In this document: positions 43,840 through 52,350 of the stretch, one piece after another | Numbering within the stretch: position 1 is the first letter of the stretch | Layout of the letters: every line of letters starts with the position of its first letter | Assembly: GCA_024687205.1 (NCBI GenBank) | Contig: JAILES010000041.1 | Coordinates: forward strand, 1-64,000 | Length of the DNA stretch: 64,000 bases | Source: Lachnospiraceae bacterium | GTDB lineage: Bacteria; Bacillota; Clostridia; Lachnospirales; Lachnospiraceae | Direction: 5' to 3' | Translations under genes and position numbers: made by a program | The notes under the pieces: model-generated | Database searches by the model: none | Told to the model about the DNA's origin: nothing | The model's input: only the letters and a program-made list of their open reading frames with translations

Positions 43840-46800
43840 ATGAACAAGTATGGAAAGATTTCTTTCAGAGCGAGGAGCATATTAATGTTCTTGGCTATAC
43901 CATTAATATTCGCTTTTATGCCTTTTGAAGCAAGAGCAGGTAACGGCGAGCTGGTACCAACGGCAGATGCGGTCATTTACAGGGATCTGTATCATCATCA
44001 CAGTGACAAATGTTCGGAACCGTACAGTTATCGCTGCAGGGGAGAGGCGATAAAGACGCCCACCGGCTTCAGGAACGGAGTGAGGTTGTACAGCGTAGAA
44101 TGTTCCGAGCACTACAATTCCCACCCGGCTATCAGTAACGGAGCGTTCTCGATAGAGCAGATGCACGTTGGCATGCGAAGGGAAAACCTGACATCTCAGG
44201 AAGCAGATGATTTTATAAGGGAACATTGGAGCGATACCGGGCATACCCTTACGTACTCCGGCATACACTGCGGAATGGAAGAGGGCCAGGTAATGGGCAG
44301 GGTAAGTATCATTCATAATAAGGAGCTTAACAGATTAAACCTGCGTCTTGAAGGATCAAAGCTGGAGAAAGTGAGTGCGTCCTTTGATAAAGGTACCGTC
44401 TGGAGAGAGGAAAATCATGGACTTGGCGGAGGTGATCACTACATATTATATGATGCCAACGGGACTTATACGGGGACATTTACCTACAGGGACCATGAAT
44501 CAGAACAGGAATATACGGATACCATCAGCTATACGATCACTCATCTCCCTATAACGATCAAATACAGTATAGACGGAGTGATAAGAAATGAACTGACGAC
44601 CACGATGAGCTATGGAGCTGCGCTTCCGGCCAGGAGCAAGCCTGTAAAAACGGGATACAGGTTCCTGGGGTATTACCTTAATGATGTCAGATATTATGAC
44701 GAGGAATGCAGACAGGCAGCGGGGGTTAACACGGGGTTTCCGGATATGTCGGTCACATTTACGGCAAAGTGGGCCCCGGAGGAGTATACACTGGAATATG
44801 CGGGGAGAACATTCAAAGTAACCTACGATGCCGCATATGGCAGCTTCACTCCGGATCCATCCAGGGCTCCGGAAGGATACGAACTTGACAGATTCTGCAT
44901 AGGAGATATCGAACCCTTCAATAATGACGGAAGTCCCAAAAACCAGAAGTGGATATGGCCGGTAGGTACATCAGGGGCACACAGTATTACCGAGGTGTGG
45001 AAAGCAAGGCATTTTTCGCTGAAATACGGTGATCCATCTGCCAACGGGGGAGAAGCGCCTGTGGTTTCGGAAGTGGAATATGATGCTGCATATCAGGCAA
45101 TCGCGTCTGCTGAATGGAACAGACCGGCAGGTCATGAAATTGAAGGTATCTATGTGGGTGAGGAGAAGGTATTTGACGAGAGCGGACAGCCGATCCATGC
45201 CAAATGGAAGTGGATACCGGCTGAGGGGGACAGCATAGAGCTGACCAACGGCTGGAAGCCAAAGAGGTATACGATATATCATGGGCCGGCAGGGACCGGG
45301 GGAAAGCCGGCATGGTCAACGACTGCCGAGTACGGTTCGGAATATCCGGCGGTCAGGATCTATACGGCTGAAGAAAAAACAGGCTACAAGGTAGACGGTC
45401 TTTATATAGGAGAAGATAAGATCTATGATGGTGAAGGTGAGCCCATGGGCATATGGTCATGGGATTTTGAAGACAGAGAGCTGTACCCGGAGGTACGGTG
45501 GGTGCCCAAAACAGGCAGGGTAACATTTCCCGGAGTTGATGACGGAATGGAGATAATATACGGTTCCGACTACCCGCCGGTAGATGTGCCGGAACCCAGG
45601 CCCGGAATGGTATTTGAAGGCTATTATATCGGAGATGAGCAGGTATATGATGAAGAGGGAAAACCGACGGGCAAGTGGAGATGGGATATTCCCGACGGGG
45701 GAGAACTGCAGCTGACGCCCCGGTGGACACCGAAGGAGTATTCGATCTTCTTCGGACCCGATAAGGACGGAGACGGGATAGGCGATATCTTCATAAGCGT
45801 GACCTACGGTGAAGAATATCCGGCCATCACGCCGCCGGTCTATGATGACGGAGAGGTCTTTGACGGCTTTTATTGTAATGGGGAGCTGGTCTGGGACAGG
45901 AATGGCAGGCCCACCGGAGTATGGAAATGGGATCCGGAGGAATATCCGCTGGAGACGAGGACTCATGTACTGCCGCCTCCGCCTAAGGAAGCCGATCCGA
46001 CGCCGACACCCGCTCCTGACAAGGATCCGGCTGAGGATTCCGGGCAGGAGCCGACCCCGACACCGACCCCGACTCCGGAACCGGCGGCGGATAATGAGAA
46101 AGACGGTGATCCCGACGACGAGAAGGAACCGGTGATCGAACCGGAGAAACCTGACAATGATGAAGAAACAAAGGATGACGGAAAAGAAGAGGAAGATGAT
46201 AAGGGCAATAAAAAGAAAAGAAAAACTGCTCCGGCAGCTAATGCCCGGGAAGATGATCCCAAAGAGGGCAGCGAAGGCAGCGGCAGAAAAACTGATGAGG
46301 AAAGTGGCAAAAATATGCCTCCTGCCTCAGAAGATAAAGGTACCGTCAGCGAAAATGCCGCAGTCACGGGACCGGGAGAAGACGATGGCAGCAGTACGAA
46401 AAAGAAAAAAAAGCGCTCCGGCAGCAGCTCAACTGTCACCGAAGAAAGCATCAGATCGGATATGCAGAAATATGATAAAGAGCTTCAGAATTTCCTGCTT
46501 AATAAGGAAGTTACGGATGATACCGGGATGGTGTCCACGGTATATTCGGAACTGATGAACCGGACTCAGGATGCTGACAGTATTAAAAAGCAGCTGGAGG
46601 AAAGGGCAAAGAGTGCAGACAAAGCGGCCGAGGCCCGTACAGAAGTCGGAGCAGCGTGGAAGGAGAAAGCGGTGAAAGCAGCCAAGGCCGGGGCAGTAAC
46701 CGCAGGTTCGGCTGCCGGCATAGCGGCTGTCTATGCCGGGCTTGTGTATCTCTTCGGCATGGCAGAGATCTACAGCATCTGCCCTGACGGCAGGAAGAAA

Positions 46801-47010
46801 CGTCTCGGAAAGCTTGCCATAAATGAAGAAGGAAACGGTTTTGTGGTGAATATCAGCCGGAATCTTCTTAATGAATGTGAGACCAACAAGATGGGCATGC
46901 GTCTTTCGTCCTTCTTTGTTTCCAGAAACAAAGACAGGGAGATGATCATCAACAATGACGGAAGAAAGCAGCAGGAATATGTAAGAAGGGATATAGTTGT
47001 AGCAGTATAA
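43840..47010 (+). CDS. Large surface protein with InlB/MBG-like repeats, charged stalk, C-terminal membrane helix and cytoplasmic tail
   Basis: A 1056-residue exported protein. Signal peptide (1-34, ILMFLAIPLIFAFMPFEARA). Residues 35-240 form an N-terminal domain with several Cys and His. Residues about 240-715 hold six related repeats of roughly 75-80 residues ending in W-x-P-K-x-Y and carrying YDEEGKPTGKWRWD-type segments, like Listeria-Bacteroides (InlB B) repeats. A TPTPTPTP stretch and a Lys/Asp/Glu stalk (720-865) follow, then helices, a membrane helix (about 952-978) and a C-terminal domain ending QEYVRRDIVVAV. No LPXTG motif. ATG 43840 has GGAGGG nine bases upstream and opens the signal peptide. 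Likely an adhesin or sensor; the inside tail is unusual. Confidence 0.85.
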   Translation: MNKYGKISFRARSILMFLAIPLIFAFMPFEARAGNGELVPTADAVIYRDLYHHHSDKCSEPYSYRCRGEAIKTPTGFRNGVRLYSVECSEHYNSHPAISNGAFSIEQMHVGMRRENLTSQEADDFIREHWSDTGHTLTYSGIHCGMEEGQVMGRVSIIHNKELNRLNLRLEGSKLEKVSASFDKGTVWREENHGLGGGDHYILYDANGTYTGTFTYRDHESEQEYTDTISYTITHLPITIKYSIDGVIRNELTTTMSYGAALPARSKPVKTGYRFLGYYLNDVRYYDEECRQAAGVNTGFPDMSVTFTAKWAPEEYTLEYAGRTFKVTYDAAYGSFTPDPSRAPEGYELDRFCIGDIEPFNNDGSPKNQKWIWPVGTSGAHSITEVWKARHFSLKYGDPSANGGEAPVVSEVEYDAAYQAIASAEWNRPAGHEIEGIYVGEEKVFDESGQPIHAKWKWIPAEGDSIELTNGWKPKRYTIYHGPAGTGGKPAWSTTAEYGSEYPAVRIYTAEEKTGYKVDGLYIGEDKIYDGEGEPMGIWSWDFEDRELYPEVRWVPKTGRVTFPGVDDGMEIIYGSDYPPVDVPEPRPGMVFEGYYIGDEQVYDEEGKPTGKWRWDIPDGGELQLTPRWTPKEYSIFFGPDKDGDGIGDIFISVTYGEEYPAITPPVYDDGEVFDGFYCNGELVWDRNGRPTGVWKWDPEEYPLETRTHVLPPPPKEADPTPTPAPDKDPAEDSGQEPTPTPTPTPEPAADNEKDGDPDDEKEPVIEPEKPDNDEETKDDGKEEEDDKGNKKKRKTAPAANAREDDPKEGSEGSGRKTDEESGKNMPPASEDKGTVSENAAVTGPGEDDGSSTKKKKKRSGSSSTVTEESIRSDMQKYDKELQNFLLNKEVTDDTGMVSTVYSELMNRTQDADSIKKQLEERAKSADKAAEARTEVGAAWKEKAVKAAKAGAVTAGSAAGIAAVYAGLVYLFGMAEIYSICPDGRKKRLGKLAINEEGNGFVVNISRNLLNECETNKMGMRLSSFFVSRNKDREMIINNDGRKQQEYVRRDIVVAV

Positions 47011-47035
47011 ACAGGTATTATGACGAGAGAAAAAA

Positions 47036-47074
47036 GAACCGTCGCAGCAAAAAGGCTGCGGCGGTTCACTTTTT
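47036..47074 (+). terminator. Intrinsic terminator after the surface protein
   Basis: GAACCGTCGCAGC-AAAAAG-GCTGCGGCGGTTC is a 13-base-pair stem with one G-T, followed by ACTTTTT. It also lies downstream of the convergent lipoprotein gene's 3' end and may serve both. Confidence 0.9.
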
Positions 47075-47103
47075 AAGATTCTACGACAGATGTCGGAAGC
47101 TTA

Positions 47104-47610
47104 TTATCTTCCGCCGGCGTTAAACACGTCTGCCACCATATCTCTGGCAACGCTCTCATCAACATCTTTGCCTTCGTAAACGGTTCCGTCTTCATCAACT
47201 ACAAAAGAATCATTTCCGAAGTAGTAGCCGAAGGTATGATCCTCAAGAGTAAAGGCTGTATATCCGCGGCCGTCATCAAGTGTCTTTGACTCGGTCTCGG
47301 GGATGATGCCGTAATACTTTGCGCCGAGCTTGGTCACTACTGCCAGCAGATCGGCATTCTCATTCTTGAAGATGGCAAGCATCAGGTCGTTCTCCGGATC
47401 ACTGATATAAAGGCCGCCCATATAGGTAAGGGTATTCTGAACTGCCTGAAGTTCGGCTTCCATATCTATTTCTTCGTCATCAGCTGCAGTGGCGCTCTCT
47501 GTGGCAGCAGGCTGTGCATTTTCGGTTTTGGTGTCCGTGCCTCCGCAGGCAGTAAGCATTGCAAGACTCAGAACTCCGCTCATTATCAGAACTGACAATT
47601 TCTTTTTCAT
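47104..47610 (-). CDS. Putative lipoprotein of unknown function
   Basis: A 168-residue protein with signal and lipobox MLTAC (Cys near 22), a Thr/Ala/Glu-rich linker (24-50) and a small domain with IDMEAELQAVQNTLTYMGGLYI and GRGYTAFTLEDHTFGYYFG. No family is recognised. AAGGAAAAG precedes the ATG on the minus strand. A good promoter (TTGACA, 17 bases, TATTTT) lies about 70 bases upstream. It is convergent with the surface-protein gene and divergent from the ClpX-like pair. Confidence 0.75.
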   Translation of the reverse strand: MKKKLSVLIMSGVLSLAMLTACGGTDTKTENAQPAATESATAADDEEIDMEAELQAVQNTLTYMGGLYISDPENDLMLAIFKNENADLLAVVTKLGAKYYGIIPETESKTLDDGRGYTAFTLEDHTFGYYFGNDSFVVDEDGTVYEGKDVDESVARDMVADVFNAGGR

Positions 47611-47655
47611 TTTAACTTTTCCTTAAGTTCATCGCGTTGTATTAAATATTCATAT

Positions 47656-47684
47656 AAAATAATTACAAGCCCGTTAATTGTCAA
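47656..47684 (-). promoter_or_regulatory. Promoter of the minus-strand lipoprotein
   Basis: Read on the minus strand: TTGACA (47684-47679), 17 bases, TATTTT (47661-47656). The -35 box is consensus. Confidence 0.6.
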
Positions 47685-47720
47685 GTATTTTTTGGAATAC
47701 AAGCGTCAGCTGCCGGCTAC

Positions 47721-47749
47721 TTGAAAGAGAAGTGCAAAAAGCGTAAAAT
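47721..47749 (+). promoter_or_regulatory. Promoter placing the start site at the ATG of the first ClpX-like gene
   Basis: TTGAAA (47721-47726), 17 bases, TAAAAT (47744-47749), then seven bases to ATG 47757. There is no ribosome binding site before that ATG, so a leaderless transcript is expected. Confidence 0.65.
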
Positions 47750-47756
47750 ATGGCTT

Positions 47757-49280
47757 ATGATAAACATTTTCAGGGAAATGGAAAACAGGGGAGTGACGGA
47801 TTCTTCGGTGAGGCTGCAGGACGGCCGGACCAATGTCGTCACGGAATATATACTCCAGCGGCTGGTGCTCGTATGCGAAGAGATACGGGTGACGGATGTC
47901 GATGCGCTGGGTTATCTTGAGATACTCTTCTACAGAGTTCTGGAGGACAAAAGGATCAGCCGGAAAGACAGGTCACTGCTGCATATCCTTATCAAAATGG
48001 AAGAGGATCTGGAGTTTTCGGTAAAGATCTTCGGTGAAAGAAGTGCATTTATCCTGGATTTCCTTGAGGCTGATACTCTTGTAAGAGCTACTTCAAAGAC
48101 AGCCAATGAGCCTGAGAAGGAAGTACTCGGCAAGATACTTTATATAAGAAGAACTTATCTTGAAGAGAAGACAAAAGAAGGTGCGCGTTCGGTTAATAAG
48201 CCAATGGAGACAGCGGCTTATCTGGATGAGCATGTGATAGGGCAGCGCGATGCCAAGATCGCCATATCCACGGCAGTCTATGGCCACGAAAAGAGAATAA
48301 GAAATCCCGAAAAGCGTTTTGTACCGGATGTTGTACTGCTGATAGGCCCCACGGGCTGCGGCAAGACCGAGATCATGAGACGCATAAGGGATATCACGGG
48401 GCTTCCTATGGTGTTTACGGATGTATCATCCCTAGGCGCCAGCCAGTTCAGGGGACGCCATAAAGAAGATATCCTGCTGGAGCTGTACGAGAAAGCAGGC
48501 AGGAAGAAATCTCTGGCGGAAAAGGGCATAGTATTTATGGATGAATTTGACAAGATACTGCTGCCTGCCATATCGGACCGAGGCGTTAACGTGCATGACG
48601 ATGTACAGTCACAGCTTCTGACCATGCTGGAAGGCAGTGAGGTGGAACTGAAACAGGAATCACAGTCCTTCCTGCTTGATACTTCCCATATCCTTTTTGT
48701 TCTTGCCGGCGCATTTCAGGGCATTGACGAGTATATCAGACAGGGAATAAAAGAGAAGAGCGAGGTATCCGGCGGCATAGGTTTTAATGCCCTGCTGGAT
48801 AAAGAGATGGATGCCTCTTTCATAAGAGAGAACATAGACCACGAAGTGCTGATGCGTTACGGCATGAAGCGGGAACTGGCCGGACGTATCTCCAGCATAG
48901 CCGTGCTTGAAAAACTCGGGAAAAAGGAACTTATAAGGATACTTACCGAACCGAAGGAAAGCATAACCGAAAGACTTTCCAGGGAGCTCAGGCTGTCCTG
49001 CGATGCAGAACTGGTTTTTACCCCGGAAGCGCTGGAGGCTGCTGCAGAACTGGCTTTGAAGGACGGGTCGGGGGCAAGGGCCCTGAACGGCATCATGAGC
49101 AATGCCGTACGTGAAGTGCTGTATAAAGCTCCGGATATGAAGGGACTGAAAAAAGTCATTATAGATGAAAAGGCCATAAGCCGTGAAGGCAGCATACAGT
49201 ATATATTTGAAGAAAGTATAGAAGAGACGATAGAAAACTTTTCCGCCGAAGGAAACGTACTGCATGAAGAGAGTTTTTGA
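47757..49280 (+). CDS. ClpX-like AAA+ ATPase, paralog 1 (no zinc domain, divergent pore loop)
   Basis: A 507-residue protein. The first 150 residues are a helical domain unrelated to the ClpX zinc domain. The ATPase core begins AAYLDEHVIGQRDAKIAIS and has Walker A GPTGCGKT (197-204), Walker B IVFMDEFDK (258-266), a ClpP-docking-like loop GIGFN, and sensor 2 GSGARALNGI. The pore-1 loop, GYVG in ClpX, is SQFRG (229-233). All ATPase residues look intact, so it should be an active unfoldase with different substrates. It overlaps the next, related gene by 17 bases. ATG 47757 is chosen from the promoter geometry; a frame open to TTG 47721 coincides with the -35 box. Confidence 0.82.
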   Translation: MINIFREMENRGVTDSSVRLQDGRTNVVTEYILQRLVLVCEEIRVTDVDALGYLEILFYRVLEDKRISRKDRSLLHILIKMEEDLEFSVKIFGERSAFILDFLEADTLVRATSKTANEPEKEVLGKILYIRRTYLEEKTKEGARSVNKPMETAAYLDEHVIGQRDAKIAISTAVYGHEKRIRNPEKRFVPDVVLLIGPTGCGKTEIMRRIRDITGLPMVFTDVSSLGASQFRGRHKEDILLELYEKAGRKKSLAEKGIVFMDEFDKILLPAISDRGVNVHDDVQSQLLTMLEGSEVELKQESQSFLLDTSHILFVLAGAFQGIDEYIRQGIKEKSEVSGGIGFNALLDKEMDASFIRENIDHEVLMRYGMKRELAGRISSIAVLEKLGKKELIRILTEPKESITERLSRELRLSCDAELVFTPEALEAAAELALKDGSGARALNGIMSNAVREVLYKAPDMKGLKKVIIDEKAISREGSIQYIFEESIEETIENFSAEGNVLHEESF

Positions 49281-50814
49281 ACTGAATGAGGAGCAGGCAT
49301 ATGCTTACATAGATGAGAAGCTGAAAGCGTATGAGCTGGAGGGCGGAGAGTTCTCCGATCCAGCGCTTATACGCGATTATCTTCGTGTGCTCTTTCATTA
49401 TCTCATAAAGCTGCGCCCGCCTATGGAGCACAACATTGACAGCGTCATGAAGCTGATGGGTGCAAGCTTCAAACAGAAAGGCTACCGCACTGCTTTCTGG
49501 GCGATCATAAAGGAAGCGGGGACGAACTATCCCGACGACAGCATATTTTATCTCGGGAAAACTCTTGAAGGCCGTATAAGCAATGAGGATATAGAAGAGG
49601 TCTTTAATTTCATGGAGCATGAGCTCATGAAGGAGGAGGACGAGAGCGAGAGGAACAGGAACCTGGGACTGCTTACCGTATGCCGCATACGTTTCAGGAA
49701 AAACCGCATAGGCAATATACGGATGAAAAGGAGAGCGGTCAAGGCGGAGAAGCCGGCAGAGGGCGGATTCAGGGCCCAGTGCAGACAGTTTATCAAAGAG
49801 TATACTCCGGCACGTATCAAAGCATATCTGGACCGTTACGTGATCGGACAGGACGAAGCAAAGGAAATGCTCTCCCTTGCCGTTTACAACCATTATCTCA
49901 GGATACTTAATCCTAAAGAAAAGCTGATCAAACAGAACATGCTGATGATCGGTCCTACGGGCTGCGGCAAGACCGAACTGATAAGAAGGCTTTCGGAACT
50001 GATCAATCTGCCGGTAGTCATCACGGATTTTTCCGGAGTGGTGGCAACGCCCTGGAAGGGAAGAAATAAAGAGGAAGCGCTTTATAATCTGTATGTTAAG
50101 GCGGGCCGCGACGCGGAACTGACTGAATGCGGGATAGTCTTCTGCGATGAGTTTGACAAGGTGATCCCCAAACGGGCCTATGCCCTCGGAAGTGATATCA
50201 ATGATGAACTGCAGGGCCAGCTCCTCGGAATGTTTGAAGGCACGGAACTGGAGGTGCCGCTGCAGGACGGAGCGACTTCCCAGGAGATACTGATGCTGGA
50301 TACGTCAAACATGCTCTTTATCTGTGCGGGGGCCTTTGAGGGCCTGGAGAAGACGGTCAAAAAGGATATGTTCGGCAGCAGCATGGGTTTCGGCTCGGAA
50401 GTAAAGAGCGATAAGGATTTTGAGATGACAGGGAAGATGCTTAAGACAGAGCATCTGATAGGCTTCGGCATGAAGCCGGAACTGGCGGGAAGACTGTCCA
50501 ATGTATGTGTTCTGAAAAAACTCGATAAGGAGATGTTAAAGCGCGTCCTTACCGAACCCGAGGATTCGATACTTGAACGCTACAGGACGGAGTTCTTCAT
50601 TGACGATGAGGTGAAACTCATATTTACCGATGAAGCATTGGATGAGATAATAGACAAAGTCGACGGCATGAAGATAGGTGCCAGGGGTATCAATTCGGTG
50701 ATACATGATATACTGGCGGAGGCACTTTTTGAGGTGCCCTCACTGCCGGATATTAATGAAGTGATAGTAACGGCTGCGGCCGCGAGAAAAGAAAGCAAAC
50801 CTGAATACAGATAA
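49264..50814 (+). CDS. ClpX-like AAA+ ATPase, paralog 2 (no zinc domain, divergent pore loop)
   Basis: A 516-residue protein. Residues 1-165 form a helical N domain different from that of its neighbour; there is no zinc motif. The core starts ARIKAYLDRYVIGQDEAKEMLSLAVYNHYLR, with Walker A GPTGCGKT (230-237), Walker B IVFCDEFDK (291-299), the GGAF-like CAGAFEGLE, a docking-like loop SMGFGSEVKS close to true ClpX, and sensor 2 GARGINSV. The pore-1 loop is TPWKG (262-266) instead of GYVG. Overlap with paralog 1 indicates coupled translation and suggests a mixed ring. A GGDEF gene follows 18 bases later. Confidence 0.83.
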   Translation: MKRVFELNEEQAYAYIDEKLKAYELEGGEFSDPALIRDYLRVLFHYLIKLRPPMEHNIDSVMKLMGASFKQKGYRTAFWAIIKEAGTNYPDDSIFYLGKTLEGRISNEDIEEVFNFMEHELMKEEDESERNRNLGLLTVCRIRFRKNRIGNIRMKRRAVKAEKPAEGGFRAQCRQFIKEYTPARIKAYLDRYVIGQDEAKEMLSLAVYNHYLRILNPKEKLIKQNMLMIGPTGCGKTELIRRLSELINLPVVITDFSGVVATPWKGRNKEEALYNLYVKAGRDAELTECGIVFCDEFDKVIPKRAYALGSDINDELQGQLLGMFEGTELEVPLQDGATSQEILMLDTSNMLFICAGAFEGLEKTVKKDMFGSSMGFGSEVKSDKDFEMTGKMLKTEHLIGFGMKPELAGRLSNVCVLKKLDKEMLKRVLTEPEDSILERYRTEFFIDDEVKLIFTDEALDEIIDKVDGMKIGARGINSVIHDILAEALFEVPSLPDINEVIVTAAAARKESKPEYR

Positions 50815-50832
50815 GAACAGCCGGAGGATCTG

Positions 50833-52350
50833 ATGAAAAACGAGAAAATGGGAAAAATGCAGAAAGCGATGCTCTTATGTACCGTGCTGCCCACACTGCT
50901 TCTGGGTATAGCCATCGCACTGCTTGCGGTATATCTTTCAAGAAGCGCACTGGAAAATGAGGTGGACAGTTCTCTGGTTGCCAATGTAAATATGCTGAAA
51001 GCCATTCTTGAGGAAAACTACCCCGGGACCTACGTTATGATGGAAGACAAGTCCCAGGGCATAGTATCCCTGTTCAAAGGTGAAACGGAACTGACCGGAA
51101 ACTTCAATCTGATAGATGCGGTGAAGGAAAGCAGCGGCACGGATATGACAGTGTTTTATAAAGACACCCGCATACTCACCACGATCAAGACAGCCGACGG
51201 ACTGAGGGCGATAGGAACGGGAGTCAATACTGCCATCGTCGCAAGGGTGGAGCGAACAAGTGAGCCCCTGTGTGTCAGAACGGACATAAACGGTGAGCTG
51301 TACAGAGCCTGCTATATCCCCATCGTTAATAAAAACGGCGAGTTCTTCGGCATGATAGGTGCAGCCAGGTCTGCGGAGGAAATGACCAGACAGGCCAATG
51401 CCATGGATACCCCCATATGGATAGTGACTGCGCTGGGAACGCTTCTGGCCAGCCTTATCAGCTTAAGATATACGGGAGCGGTGATAAAGGCTATCAAGAA
51501 GATACACGGTTTCCTTGCAAAAATGATATCCGGTGATCTGCACGGTGAGATGGATATGTCGGTCACTACCAGGGAGGATGAGATCGGTGATACAGGAAAG
51601 TCCATTGTCCGTGTGCAGGGAGCGATGCAGGTGCTGGTAGAGAGAGATCCGCTTACCACACTTTACAACCGCCGCTTCGGTAATGCCAAGCTGAAACACA
51701 TAGCTGAACGTTCGGAGGTGACCGGAGAGGGCTTTGCCATTGCTATGGGAGATATCGACTTCTTTAAGAAGGTAAACGATACCTACGGACATGATGCGGG
51801 CGATCTTGTTCTGAAGACCGTATCCGATGAGATGAAGCGTATGATGGCCTCAAGAGGAGCGGCTGTCAGATGGGGCGGTGAGGAATTCCTGCTTATATTT
51901 GAAAATACAAAATTCGGACCGGTAATGCATGTTCTTGAATTTTTCCTTGACAGGATACGTAATGCAGAGATATTCTATGACGGTGTGCGTATTCCTATCA
52001 CCATGACCATGGGTGTTAAGGAAGGGCGTTCCGATGTGGATCTTAACGAGCAGATAAAGGCCGTGGATGAAATGCTCTACTATGGTAAAGAGCACGGCAG
52101 AAACCAGCTTGTAGTTTCCGTTGATGAAGAGGAAGCGGCAGCCATCAGGGAAAGATGGGCGGAGAAGGATCCCGATGAAGTTGAAGAAACCGTGATCACC
52201 TTCCCCGAAGAGATGATCGATTCCGAGAGCCTGATGATACTTCTTGCAAACAACATGGAGAAAGATATCAAGGGCGAAAAGTCTGCGCCGGAAGAAAAAG
52301 CGGAAGAAGAAAAAGCCGCGGAAGAAACAGAAGAAGTCAGTGATGAGTGA
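50833..52350 (+). CDS. Membrane-bound diguanylate cyclase with single-Cache sensor
   Basis: A 505-residue protein. Two transmembrane helices (about 14-36 and 195-212) bracket an extracytoplasmic sCache-like domain (NVNMLKAILEENYPG... FFGMIGAARSAEEM). A HAMP-like linker (215-270, ISGDLHGEMDMS, DEIGDTGKSI) leads to a GGDEF domain: DPLTTLYNRR, GDIDFFKKVNDTYGHDAGD, and the catalytic GGEEF at 348-352. The C-terminal 75 residues are Glu/Lys-rich and probably disordered. GGAGG precedes the ATG. It is the third gene of the ClpX-like operon and overlaps the MATE gene by eight bases. Confidence 0.9.
   Translation: MKNEKMGKMQKAMLLCTVLPTLLLGIAIALLAVYLSRSALENEVDSSLVANVNMLKAILEENYPGTYVMMEDKSQGIVSLFKGETELTGNFNLIDAVKESSGTDMTVFYKDTRILTTIKTADGLRAIGTGVNTAIVARVERTSEPLCVRTDINGELYRACYIPIVNKNGEFFGMIGAARSAEEMTRQANAMDTPIWIVTALGTLLASLISLRYTGAVIKAIKKIHGFLAKMISGDLHGEMDMSVTTREDEIGDTGKSIVRVQGAMQVLVERDPLTTLYNRRFGNAKLKHIAERSEVTGEGFAIAMGDIDFFKKVNDTYGHDAGDLVLKTVSDEMKRMMASRGAAVRWGGEEFLLIFENTKFGPVMHVLEFFLDRIRNAEIFYDGVRIPITMTMGVKEGRSDVDLNEQIKAVDEMLYYGKEHGRNQLVVSVDEEEAAAIRERWAEKDPDEVEETVITFPEEMIDSESLMILLANNMEKDIKGEKSAPEEKAEEEKAAEETEEVSDE

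Noticed and set aside
45963..46451. 162-codon minus-strand ORF rich in Ser and Leu opposite the surface protein
   Set aside because: It is the reverse complement of the Pro/Thr/Lys/Glu stalk and owes its length to low-complexity sequence.
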